Part shown: positions 1-6,450 of the stretch, in pieces
How the letters are laid out: every line of letters starts with the position of its first letter
Position numbering within the stretch: the stretch's first letter is position 1
Source: Atopobiaceae bacterium
GTDB lineage: Bacteria; Actinomycetota; Coriobacteriia; Coriobacteriales; Atopobiaceae
NCBI GenBank assembly: GCA_017460265.1
Contig: JAFUBJ010000418.1
Coordinates: 1 to 7,681 of the forward strand
Length of the DNA: 7,681 nucleotides
Direction of reading: 5' to 3'
Notes under the pieces: model-generated
The model's database searches: none
The model's input: the letters and a program-made list of their open reading frames with translations, nothing else
What the model was told of the DNA's origin: nothing
Made by a program: the position numbers and the translations under genes

Positions 1-1017
1 ACCCACAACGATCACGGAGCCTCCGCGAGCCTCTCCCAAAGAGAACTGCAGGATGAGCTCGTCGCCGTTGCCGTTGCCGGTGATCACGGCTTCGCAGGTC
101 TTCACCTCACCGGGAGTCAACTCCTGGCCATAGAGAGCCCCGTAGCCCTTCTCCACCTCTCCGTCGTTAAAGAGTACCTCAAAGGCGATGGGACGCTCAT
201 AGCGATCGCTCATCACGTCGGCGGTAATACGGTAGTGAACACCTGGTTCGGGAACAAGGCCAGTCCTGACGTAGAGCCTTGACTTCCATACGCCAAGATC
301 GGTCGGGATAGTCTCATAATTGACATTGATAGCATGACTGCGACGCACGAGCACGGTATCGTAGCCCTGGTCATGCCTCTCGTAGACGCGCGACTCCCTC
401 TCGAAGTTCACGGGCTTGGGAAGTGCGTTCTCGAAGTCGACCTCGTCCGCATATTCCTTGACCTCAATCTCGCTGAAGTCAATCGTGAAAGCAGGAAGCA
501 TGCCCAGCTGCAGGTCTAGATAGCTCGTGCTGTCCTTGGCGGTAAAGACGCCTGTGACGGTGTTTTCGCCCTGCTGGATCTGGAACTCCTGAAAGTCGCC
601 AAACTTAACCGTGCCAGACACGTCAGACTGGAAGCGGTAGGTCACATAATAGTCGCGGCCAGCAACGGTGGGATAGTTCGACTCCAGCTTGACATGCCAA
701 GACTCGCCGTCCGTCTTCGTGGCGATGAAGTGGTAGTGTCCGCCCACAATTCCGCCGCTTCCCGAAACGTCAGAGCCCTCGAACTTGGCGTGGAACAGCT
801 CGGCGTCTGCCGTGGCCTGCGTTACCTCTCCACTGCCTGCCGTCTTTGTCTTGGAGGTGCCCGTCCCAGATGGGAAGTCGACAAACGGATAGAGATCTGC
901 CACCTGCGACTCTGCGTCTGCAGACGAGCTCTCTTCTCCGCGGGCAATCTGCCCACAGCCAGAGAGCAGAAGCGCGACCAAGAGGGTGGCCACTACCGTG
1001 AGTCTCGCGCGTTTCAT
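1..1017 (-). CDS. Surface lipoprotein with two carbohydrate-binding-like domains (C-terminus outside window)
   Basis: Only the first 339 residues lie in the window; the frame stays open through base 1. The N-terminus is a bacterial lipoprotein signal: MKRAR, a hydrophobic stretch, then the lipobox LLSGC with the lipidated cysteine at residue 21, so the mature protein should be anchored outside the membrane. A Ser/Thr/Gly-rich linker (about 25-68) follows. Residues about 70-188 look like a CBM4/9-type jelly-roll: SWHVKLESNYP, then GRDYYVTYRFQSD and the closing strand FTIDFSEIEVKEY. Residues about 195-339 repeat the plan, with WKSRLYVRTGLV and YRITADVMSD, and are cut before the last strand. Domain calls are by motif appearance only. 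The start ATG at 1017 is fixed by AGGAGGAGC six bases upstream. A glycoside hydrolase domain may follow outside the window, but nothing here shows it. The divergent LacI regulator suggests glycan-responsive control. Confidence 0.85.
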   Translation of the reverse strand, partial: MKRARLTVVATLLVALLLSGCGQIARGEESSSADAESQVADLYPFVDFPSGTGTSKTKTAGSGEVTQATADAELFHAKFEGSDVSGSGGIVGGHYHFIATKTDGESWHVKLESNYPTVAGRDYYVTYRFQSDVSGTVKFGDFQEFQIQQGENTVTGVFTAKDSTSYLDLQLGMLPAFTIDFSEIEVKEYADEVDFENALPKPVNFERESRVYERHDQGYDTVLVRRSHAINVNYETIPTDLGVWKSRLYVRTGLVPEPGVHYRITADVMSDRYERPIAFEVLFNDGEVEKGYGALYGQELTPGEVKTCEAVITGNGNGDELILQFSLGEARGGSVIVVG

Positions 1018-1110
1018 ACCAAGCTCCTCCTCATGCGATGCCTTCTGCAGCATCCTTTCCTTGACGGTCGGACGTTATGTGCCCCGTGTGCGCTCACTGT
1101 CTTGTTGTTT

Positions 1111-1129
1111 AGTTTTCAAATTGTAAACT
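1111..1129. promoter_or_regulatory. Candidate operator 1, in the lipoprotein leader
   Basis: A 19-bp palindrome centred on 1120, with half-sites AGTTTTCAA and TTGTAAACT (eight of nine positions symmetric). It lies just downstream of the predicted lipoprotein start site, a place where a bound repressor would block elongation. The half-site TTGTAAAC is shared with the palindrome at 1276-1292. That the LacI-family neighbour binds here is inferred from position and symmetry. Confidence 0.45.
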
Positions 1130-1162
1130 TGGCCATTCCTTTGCCTCAGCAAGGACTTTCTC

Positions 1163-1191
1163 ATAATGCTGCATGATTTACGGTATGTCAA
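1163..1191 (-). promoter_or_regulatory. Promoter for the lipoprotein gene
   Basis: On the minus strand a perfect -35 TTGACA (1191-1186) is separated by 17 bp from the -10 CATTAT (1168-1163), which matches the sigma-70 consensus at four of six positions. Transcription would start near 1155 and leave a leader of about 138 nt before the ATG at 1017. The upstream DNA is AT-rich. Confidence 0.65.
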
Positions 1192-1275
1192 CACAGTAAT
1201 AGTGCAGTTGCACCATTTGTCGAGAAAAATAGCCTTTTTGTTTCTAGAGCATTTTTACTGCAAAAGCCATATGTA

Positions 1276-1292
1276 ATTTACATTTTGTAAAT
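1276..1292. promoter_or_regulatory. Candidate operator 2, over the lacI-family promoter
   Basis: A 17-bp palindrome, ATTTACAT-T-TTGTAAAT, centred on 1284 with seven of eight positions symmetric. It shares the layout RTTTACAA-N-TTGTAAAY with the site at 1111-1129, 164 bp away centre to centre. It covers the -35 box of the plus-strand promoter, which would suit autorepression by the regulator encoded downstream. Confidence 0.45.
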
Positions 1293-1304
1293 CTCAATAA
1301 TAAT
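1277..1304 (+). promoter_or_regulatory. Promoter for the LacI-family gene
   Basis: The -35 TTTACA (1277-1282) and -10 AATAAT (1299-1304) each match five of six consensus positions, with a 16-bp spacer. Transcription would begin near 1311. A second possibility in the same stretch is TTGTAA (1285-1290) with the extended -10 TGCTATGAG ending at 1313. Either gives a leader of about 140-150 nt. Confidence 0.55.
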
Positions 1305-1312
1305 TGCTATGA

Positions 1313-1360
1313 GGATGGACGCTGTCGGCGAGCTCCCTTTCTAAGGCGACTCGTCCATTC
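1313..1360 (+). other. Imperfect hairpin at the 5' end of the lacI-family leader
   Basis: The stem pairs 1313-1321 with 1352-1360 (core ATGGACG/CGTCCAT plus a G-U and a G-C pair), then GTCG 1324-1327 with CGAC 1347-1350, then CCTT 1336-1339 with AAGG 1343-1346 around a three-base loop. It would form right at the predicted transcript start. No known riboswitch class was recognised. It may protect the 5' end or be chance folding. Confidence 0.3.
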
Positions 1361-1391
1361 ACCCTTGATAAGCTGGTAAAATGCCACCTGC

Positions 1392-1419
1392 GCCAAGAAT
1401 CCCTTTAGTTCTTCTTGGC
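1392..1419 (+). other. Hairpin in the lacI-family leader before the ribosome site
   Basis: GCCAAGAA (1392-1399) and TTCTTGGC (1412-1419) form a perfect 8-bp inverted repeat with a 12-nt loop. No T-run follows, so it does not look like a simple attenuator. It sits 26 bases before the Shine-Dalgarno sequence. Confidence 0.35.
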
Positions 1420-1460
1420 TGACAGAGCATCCTACACATCACAAAGAGGAGCAGTACCTT

Positions 1461-2498
1461 ATGGCCCTGAAGCGAGTCACCATGCAGGAGATTGCGGATG
1501 CCTGTGGACTATCGAGAAACACGGTCTCCAAGGTCTTCAACGGCAGGGGGGTCGTGCAGGAGGCCACAAGGAACCTGGTTATCAACACGGCCAAGGAACT
1601 CGGCTATTACCAGTTTGCCACGGAAGGCACCGCCGATGACAAGAGTGGTGGAAACATTGCCCTTCTGACGCAACATAAGGTCCTGAGCCACAATTTTGGC
1701 TCCGTATTTCTTACAAGCTTTACCGACCAGATTTCTCGGTTGGGATACACCATGCAAATGTATGAGGTATCCCCCGAGGAGCTCATGCATAAGCGGTTGC
1801 CCTCTCTTCTCAACCTCGACCAAACTGTCGGATTTCTTGGAATTGAGCTGTTCGACCGCGACTACATCGATATGGTCTGCTCGCTTGGCATCCCGACGGT
1901 CTTTGTGGATGGCTTCCCTCATGCAGGCGAGACGCTGATCCAGTGCGACTTTGTCTCGATGGAAAATGTCACGAGTGAGACGGCAATCGTCAGGCATGCG
2001 ATCGATTGCGGAGCAAAGCGCCTCGGCTTCGTCGGCGACATCAACCACTGCAACAGTTTCTACGAGCGCTGGCTGGGCTTTTGCGCAGCGCTTGCAGAGG
2101 CTGGCATGAAACCTGACCGCAACCTTTGCGTCCTTGAAAAGGACAGCGACCTGTACGGAGACACCAACTGGCTCCTCGAGCGGCTCGACGAGCTAACGGC
2201 TCTGCCGGACACCTTTGTCTGCGCTAACGACTTCTTGGCAATTCGCCTTATGACCGCACTGAAGGCAAAGAAGCTCTCCATCCCAAACGACGTGATGGTG
2301 GTTGGATTTGGAGGCTCGACCGAGGCGTCGGTCGTCGAACCTCCCCTGACAACCGCACGAATCCCCAGCACCGAGATGGGCAGACTTGCAGGCACAATTT
2401 TCTCAAAGCGTATTCAGGAGCCAGAACTCCCCTTCTGTTGGACCTACGTGAAGACCACACCAATCTGGGGAGGAAGCACTCGCCCCCTCCCCAGATGA
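1461..2498 (+). CDS. LacI-family transcriptional repressor
   Basis: A 345-residue DNA-binding repressor of the LacI/GalR family. Residues 6-30 form the helix-turn-helix (TMQEIADACGLSRNTVSKVF), with the recognition helix at SRNTVSKVF. Residues about 65-340 are the periplasmic-binding-protein-like ligand domain and end in the family signature PPLTTARIPSTEMGRLAG. Length is normal for the family. The start is set by AGAGGAG at 1445-1451, nine bases before the ATG. The hinge after KELGYY lacks the usual PN..AR.L pattern, which is atypical. The ligand cannot be read from the sequence; the divergent lipoprotein with carbohydrate-binding-like domains makes a sugar or oligosaccharide likely. Palindromes at 1111-1129 and 1276-1292 are its best candidate operators. 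The last codons form a strong hairpin (2463-2496). Confidence 0.92.
   Translation: MALKRVTMQEIADACGLSRNTVSKVFNGRGVVQEATRNLVINTAKELGYYQFATEGTADDKSGGNIALLTQHKVLSHNFGSVFLTSFTDQISRLGYTMQMYEVSPEELMHKRLPSLLNLDQTVGFLGIELFDRDYIDMVCSLGIPTVFVDGFPHAGETLIQCDFVSMENVTSETAIVRHAIDCGAKRLGFVGDINHCNSFYERWLGFCAALAEAGMKPDRNLCVLEKDSDLYGDTNWLLERLDELTALPDTFVCANDFLAIRLMTALKAKKLSIPNDVMVVGFGGSTEASVVEPPLTTARIPSTEMGRLAGTIFSKRIQEPELPFCWTYVKTTPIWGGSTRPLPR
2463..2496. terminator. GC-rich hairpin at the lacI-family 3' end, probable bidirectional terminator
   Basis: ATCTGGGGAGG (2463-2473) and CCTCCCCAGAT (2486-2496) form a perfect 11-bp stem with a 12-nt loop. The stem lies inside the last 11 codons and its final base is the first base of the TGA stop. 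It is also about 40 nt beyond the stop of the convergent protease gene. No T-run follows on either strand, so termination would be of the U-tail-poor kind; this part is inference. Confidence 0.5.
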
Positions 2499-2536
2499 GA
2501 ATCCAAGCCTATTGAGAATGCTCTTGCCGCAGGACC

Positions 2537-4690
2537 CTACTCGAAGTAGACGGTTCCGTCCGTGTCGATGCCAAACTGGGCGCCGCCCGTGTACAGGCTG
2601 TCGCCAAAGGCGTCCTGGATGCAGAAGCAGTACAGGTACTTGCCGTCAGGCAGGTAGCCGTAGTCAACCGTAAGGCCGTTGGAGCCCACGGAGTACGGCT
2701 CTCCCTCGTAGCTGCTTGCCGTGAGGCTCTCGTCCGCCGAGAAGGCCTTGTAGAGCGGCACGACGACGTCGCCACGCTTGATCTGCGTCAGGTCGCGGCC
2801 CATGGCGCCGCTTTCGCTCACGCCACTCCAGGCACCCTCGACCTCGACGCTTCCGTCAGCCATGTCCTGACGCATGCGCAGGTAGCATTCGGCGCCGTTC
2901 AGCGTGATGGGCGACGTGTAGATGATGTAGTCCTCGGTGGCGCTCTCCACCGACAGGTTCAGGCTCTGGCCATCGGGCAGCGCCAGCCACAGGCCGTCGA
3001 AGCCGTCCGAGAACTGACCCGTCTCCCAGTCGCCATAGACGTCGTAGGTCTCGCCCAGCGCGATGAGGTCGGCACCGTCCTCAGATAGCTCGTAGACCAG
3101 GCCACTCACCACGGCGGCGTTGTCGATGCCATGCTGGTCAAGCTGGAACCAGAACGTTCCCTCATCGTCAACCTGAGGCTCTGAGACAAAGGTAATCTGC
3201 GAGCTGACGTCGGTGTGATCGTCAACGTAGTTCCAGTTGTCCTCGACCTCCTGCTGCACCTCCTCGGTGGTGTTGCCCAGAAGCCAGTTCCAGAGGTTCT
3301 CCTGCCAGAAGGTCTCGTCCGAGTACTGCGTGTATTGCGTGCCGCCGTTGTAGGTGGCGCCATGCGCCAAGCGGTCGACATACGACAGGTACGACGGGTT
3401 CACCGCAACGGTCTGGAAGATCGCAAGCTCCTGCGAGGTGTTGACCTTGAGCGGGTAGTACGTCGAGAGGCCCGTGGCCCCTGCGTGGTAGGTGCCACGA
3501 ATCTGGTAAGGCACTGCGTCGTTCAGGGCCTTTTGGACGTCTGAGGCGCTCGGCGTGACGCCCGAGCAGGCGTCGACCAGCCCGCCCAGGTCAACCATGT
3601 TGGTGTAGCCCTCACGACGGTTGTTGCAGCCATAGTTGTCCACCTGGTTGATGCCGCGCGACATGGCGGCAAGCGTGCTCTGGTCGGTGCTCGAGGCGTA
3701 CATCTCCTGCGAGAAGCGATAGAAGTCCTGCATCAGCTGGTCGATCTTGGAGAGGTCGGTCACCGACAGGGTGGCAAAGCCCCTGGTGTTGCGCTCAAGG
3801 GACGCGAGGTAGCTGTCGCAGATCGCTTTGCCCAGCTCCTCTCCGTTGCAACTAGGGTTTGCGGCCAGGTACTTGACGATGGAGGCATACTCCCAGCCGT
3901 TGCCCGGCTCGCTCTCCTGCGAGGCGACCATATAGTTGGAATAGGTGGCCAGCACGTTTGCCGTCTCGAGCGTGCTCATGAGGCAGGCGTCGAAGCCCAC
4001 GAACTCGAACTTCTCCCACATGCCGGAGAACGCCTGCGAAAGTGCGGCATCGAGCTCGCGCAGCGAGAGCGAGTCGTTGTTGTTGCGCTCGTCGAAGCAC
4101 ACGCCCGAGATGGAGCCCCCGCCGTGGTCCCACAGGATGAGCGCCATGTGGTCTGCCGGGTAGTTCTTGACGCCCCAGGTGAGGAAGTCGGCAAGCGTGC
4201 CCTGCTGGCCCATGCTGGATGCGCTGACCGCGCCAAGGTCTGACATCTTGCCGTTCCTGATGAGGTAGCGGCCCAGGTTGCGGGCACTGATGGTGTTGTT
4301 GCGCCAGCTCTTGGCACCGCCCGTCTCGACGACGAAGCTCACCTTGTCGCTGCCCTTGGCGCTGAGCATCTCGTTCAGGTCCTTGGTTGCGGCTGCGCTC
4401 TGTGACTCGAGGTTTGAGCCACAGATGTACACGAATACCGTCCAGGTGTCGTTCTGAACTCCGGAAGGCTGCTTTCCACCCGGCTGGGCGCGCTTGATGT
4501 CGAGCGTCTCGCTTCCGCGCTCTGCCTGGATGGCAAGGCCGCTGTTGACCATGTTGGAAAGCGAGTCTCCCCCACCGCTAGCCGTCGTGGCCCCATAGGG
4601 AGAGGCGGTGACGCAGGCTGAAAGAACGATGGCAGCGGCAGCCGTCGCAAGGAAGCCGCCAAGGCGCCGGGCAAGGCGTGAGGTGGTCAT
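2537..4690 (-). CDS. Clostripain-like (peptidase family C11) cysteine protease lipoprotein
   Basis: A 717-residue exported cysteine endopeptidase of the clostripain family, which generally cleaves after basic residues. The N-terminus MTTSRLARR plus a hydrophobic run ends in the lipobox VLSAC, lipidated cysteine 26, so it should be anchored on the outer face of the membrane. The catalytic domain begins at WTVFVYICGSNLES (about 83-96). The catalytic histidine is H189 in LWDHGGGS and the nucleophile is C236 in GFDACLMS, both with the expected family context. The C-terminal part (about 440-717) is probably a beta-rich domain of unknown role. An ATG at 4699 is possible, but GAGGGG (4700-4705) abuts it; the same ribosome site is nine bases from the ATG at 4690, so 4690 was chosen. 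It lies 30 bp behind the 159-residue gene and is likely co-transcribed. The native substrate is unknown. Confidence 0.92.
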   Translation of the reverse strand: MTTSRLARRLGGFLATAAAAIVLSACVTASPYGATTASGGGDSLSNMVNSGLAIQAERGSETLDIKRAQPGGKQPSGVQNDTWTVFVYICGSNLESQSAAATKDLNEMLSAKGSDKVSFVVETGGAKSWRNNTISARNLGRYLIRNGKMSDLGAVSASSMGQQGTLADFLTWGVKNYPADHMALILWDHGGGSISGVCFDERNNNDSLSLRELDAALSQAFSGMWEKFEFVGFDACLMSTLETANVLATYSNYMVASQESEPGNGWEYASIVKYLAANPSCNGEELGKAICDSYLASLERNTRGFATLSVTDLSKIDQLMQDFYRFSQEMYASSTDQSTLAAMSRGINQVDNYGCNNRREGYTNMVDLGGLVDACSGVTPSASDVQKALNDAVPYQIRGTYHAGATGLSTYYPLKVNTSQELAIFQTVAVNPSYLSYVDRLAHGATYNGGTQYTQYSDETFWQENLWNWLLGNTTEEVQQEVEDNWNYVDDHTDVSSQITFVSEPQVDDEGTFWFQLDQHGIDNAAVVSGLVYELSEDGADLIALGETYDVYGDWETGQFSDGFDGLWLALPDGQSLNLSVESATEDYIIYTSPITLNGAECYLRMRQDMADGSVEVEGAWSGVSESGAMGRDLTQIKRGDVVVPLYKAFSADESLTASSYEGEPYSVGSNGLTVDYGYLPDGKYLYCFCIQDAFGDSLYTGGAQFGIDTDGTVYFE

Positions 4691-4720
4691 GGTGAGCATC
4701 CCCTCGTCGCGATTTGAAGG

Positions 4721-5200
4721 CTATTGGGTAATCTTTGCTTGGATCTGCTGCAGCAGGGTGGCGAGCACCTGCGCATCGCTCGACGTGATGCCGCTCTGCC
4801 CGATGACGAGCATGCCACGCTGGCAGCCGATGCTGGTCTTTGCGAGGTCTGCCCAGGATATGGTGGCGGAGCCCCCGCGACCATCGGCCAGATGGATGCC
4901 CGAAGCACTGAGCGTCATGCCCGTCCGGCCATCTCCCGAAAGGTTGAGCAACAGATAGGGCTCGTCGTCGGCACCAAGGCCATAGAGCGAGCGAATGGCC
5001 TTGTCGTTCTTGACGACGCTCTCCCCCCACATGGTCTGGCTCGTGGAACCCGTCCTCAGGCCGTTCATGTAGTCGTTGATGATCTTCTTGTAATCGGGTG
5101 CGGTTGCACGCTTGTGCGGCTTGATCGCTGCTCGATGCGCGCCAACTCTATGGGCGGCTGCGCCTGTGGCCTTAACCTTACGCTGGCTTTCCTCCGCCAT
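4721..5200 (-). CDS. Protein of unknown function, basic N-terminus and beta-rich C-terminal domain
   Basis: A 159-residue protein with no family I can name with certainty. Residues 1-37 are rich in Lys, Arg, His and Ala and probably disordered. Residues 38-75 look helical. Residues 77-159 read like a small beta-barrel: PYLLLNLSGDGRTGMTLSAS, then GIHLADG, then ATISWADL, ending with a helix (DAQVLATLLQQIQAKI). This order resembles a PH-like domain found in bacterial proteins that carry a GITLTDKGIY-type strand pair, but the match is by eye. There is no signal peptide or membrane segment, so it should be cytoplasmic. The ATG at 5200 is preferred over an in-frame ATG at 5263 because GAGGAG lies five bases before it. 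It is the first gene of a two-gene unit with the C11 protease. No convincing promoter was found upstream. Confidence 0.8.
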   Translation of the reverse strand: MAEESQRKVKATGAAAHRVGAHRAAIKPHKRATAPDYKKIINDYMNGLRTGSTSQTMWGESVVKNDKAIRSLYGLGADDEPYLLLNLSGDGRTGMTLSASGIHLADGRGGSATISWADLAKTSIGCQRGMLVIGQSGITSSDAQVLATLLQQIQAKITQ

Positions 5201-5331
5201 GGCATCTCCTCTTCTCAGTTGACAATCACTAGTTACGATACTGCCATATACGTCGCTCTGCACCTAGCAGTTCGGCCATCGGGCACCATCCTTTAACGTT
5301 TGCGGCGTACATGGAGGATGGCTGCAGAAAC

Positions 5332-5372
5332 GAAAGGCTGTCGCTCCCCTCATCAGGCAGCGACGGCCTTTC
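5332..5372 (-). terminator. Intrinsic terminator after the small regulatory operon
   Basis: GAAAGGCTGTCGCT (5332-5345) pairs with AGCGACGGCCTTTC (5359-5372): a 14-bp stem with one wobble position and a 13-nt loop. On the minus strand the stem is followed by GTTTCTG, a partial U-tract. It begins eight bases after the stop codon of the 33-residue gene, which is the usual place, and separates that unit from the next minus-strand unit. Confidence 0.7.
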
Positions 5373-5380
5373 CAGCTCAT

Positions 5381-5482
5381 TCAGCTTTCGGCCACGTTTG
5401 CCGCGGCACGGCTTACGCCGTCGTCGAAGCGCTTCCCGTCAGCTTCTGAACCAGCCAGTATCTCTGCGGTCTTGTCGTGCAT
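5381..5482 (-). CDS. 33-residue acidic small protein
   Basis: A short open frame of 33 codons, starting MHDKTAEILAGS and ending AAANVAES. The ATG at 5482 has an excellent ribosome site, AAAGGAG (5494-5488), five bases upstream. The leader is nearly a copy of that of the 60-residue gene just upstream (AAAGGAGTGATC versus AAAGGAGTAACC). The gene lies 31 bp after that gene and eight bases before a strong terminator, so it fits neatly as the last gene of a two-gene transcript. There is no signal peptide or membrane segment; the chain is charged and probably helical in its first third. I do not recognise a family. It could be a partner of the winged-helix protein, or a decayed gene end that keeps its ribosome site. 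Confidence 0.6.
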   Translation of the reverse strand: MHDKTAEILAGSEADGKRFDDGVSRAAANVAES

Positions 5483-5513
5483 GATCACTCCTTTGCTCAG
5501 CCTTGAGAGCGCG

Positions 5514-5696
5514 TTACTTCTCTGCGGGTTCCCACTTGCAACGCACGGGAGAAACGATCGCGCCCGTGGCCTTGAGCTCCTTCATTGCCTTGTCGACGAC
5601 CTTGCGGTCAAGGCCGGAAAGCTCTGCAATCTTGCCCGCGTTGAGCGGCGTGCCCGCCTCGCGCATCGTCTGAAGCACGAGCTGTGTTGCCTCCAT
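5514..5696 (-). CDS. Small winged-helix DNA-binding protein
   Basis: A 60-residue protein that is almost entirely one winged helix-turn-helix domain. Helix 1 is about 3-13 (ATQLVLQTMRE), the turn motif is PLNAGKIAELSG (17-28), the recognition helix is DRKVVDKAMKELKA (30-43), and a short wing (AIVSPVRCKWEP) closes the fold. Similar stand-alone domains of about 60-70 residues are common in gut Firmicutes and Actinobacteria and are usually called MarR-like or HTH regulators; this is from memory of the pattern. The ATG at 5696 is supported by AAAGGAG five bases upstream. With no ligand domain it may act as a dimer or with a partner. It heads a unit with the 33-residue gene and is transcribed away from the tetR-type gene, from within or next to the 42-bp palindrome. 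Confidence 0.85.
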   Translation of the reverse strand: MEATQLVLQTMREAGTPLNAGKIAELSGLDRKVVDKAMKELKATGAIVSPVRCKWEPAEK

Positions 5697-5743
5697 GGTT
5701 ACTCCTTTCGTTTTTGAACGGGGCCGACCAGAAGCTTTGTCCC

Positions 5744-5785
5744 ATTGACCAAATAAAAGTACACATGTACTTTTATTTGGTCAAT
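5744..5785. promoter_or_regulatory. Perfect 42-bp palindrome, candidate operator and two-way promoter
   Basis: Two exact 20-bp arms (5744-5763 and 5766-5785) flank a CA centre. Each strand carries TTGACC as a -35 box and TACTTT as a weak -10 box (three of six) 17 bp later: plus strand 5745-5750 and 5768-5773, minus strand 5784-5779 and 5761-5756. The two candidate promoters therefore interlock symmetrically and point outward to the tetR-type gene and the winged-helix gene. The inner core AAAGTACA-CA-TGTACTTT is of a size suited to a TetR dimer; the whole palindrome could hold two dimers. Which protein binds is inference. Confidence 0.7.
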
Positions 5786-5859
5786 AGAAGGTTCCGGATG
5801 TCATCTGGCTATGGTACGGTTTAGTCTGTTTTGTCACGTAACGCTTGCAGGGAGGATCA

Positions 5860-6450
5860 GTGGCCAACACGCATGACTTGCGCTACGTACGCACCGAGGA
5901 AGCCATACGCTCCGCGTTCATGGCTCTTCTCGTGGACGGCCCCGCGTCCTCCGTGACGGCGAGCGCACTGTGCCGGAGAGCCGACATAAGCCGCAATGCC
6001 TTTTACCTGCACTATGCAAGTGTTGGGGATCTTTACGTCACGTTGGTGAACGAACTTGTGGCGGACGTGAGTGCAGAGGCGAAGGCTTCCGCGCTGCGCG
6101 TGATGACGACTGGCGGCGTGGACCGTCAGCTTCCAAGTGCACTTGTCAATGCGCTGGCAAAGCATGAGGGCTTCCTGCGGTCGCTGCTTCCCTCGGACGA
6201 CGGATCGCTGGCCAAATGCCTTGCGGAGGGGCTCGAGGGCGCCTATGTTGACGCCGCATTGGTCATCAACGAAAGCGGCGGGGGCTTTGAGCATCGCATG
6301 AGCTGCGCATTTGCCGCATGGGCCCTCGTTGGGCTGGTCGTTCGCTGGATCAATACGACCGACCTTCCCCTGGAGGGGGCACTTCCCCTCTTTGAACAAT
6401 TCCAGACGGGACTGTCCGAATCCGCTACGCATTTCTTGACACAAGGCTGA
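5860..6450 (+). CDS. TetR-family transcriptional regulator
   Basis: A 196-residue one-domain-plus-ligand-pocket regulator of the TetR/AcrR type. Residues 11-60 are the DNA-binding part: helix 1 RTEEAIRSAFMALL, then the helix-turn-helix TASALCRRADISRNAFYLHY (33-52) with the typical FYLHY end. The usual Lys of the following F..K-E/D-L pattern is absent (ASVGDLY). The remaining residues are a helical effector and dimerisation domain with no readable ligand. The start is GTG at 5860, because GGGAGG (5850-5855) sits four bases before it; the in-frame TTG at 5845 would put that ribosome site inside the gene. It is divergent from the small winged-helix gene, with the 42-bp palindrome between them, so it probably controls itself and that gene. 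It may be read through into the HAD gene 97 bp downstream. Confidence 0.9.
   Translation: MANTHDLRYVRTEEAIRSAFMALLVDGPASSVTASALCRRADISRNAFYLHYASVGDLYVTLVNELVADVSAEAKASALRVMTTGGVDRQLPSALVNALAKHEGFLRSLLPSDDGSLAKCLAEGLEGAYVDAALVINESGGGFEHRMSCAFAAWALVGLVVRWINTTDLPLEGALPLFEQFQTGLSESATHFLTQG

Noticed and set aside
694..1176. 160-residue open frame on the plus strand
   Set aside because: It covers the lipoprotein N-terminus in antisense and runs through the promoter region; the minus-strand frame has a lipobox and a strong ribosome site.
1202..1213. 12-bp palindrome GTGCAGTTGCAC in the divergent gap
   Set aside because: Perfect 5-2-5 symmetry, but it is short, has no second copy in the gap and differs from the two related palindromes, so chance is likely.
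4724..5296. 190-residue open frame on the plus strand
   Set aside because: It is antisense to the 159-residue gene, which has a good ribosome site and ordered protein pattern; the plus-strand product looks like random GC-rich translation.
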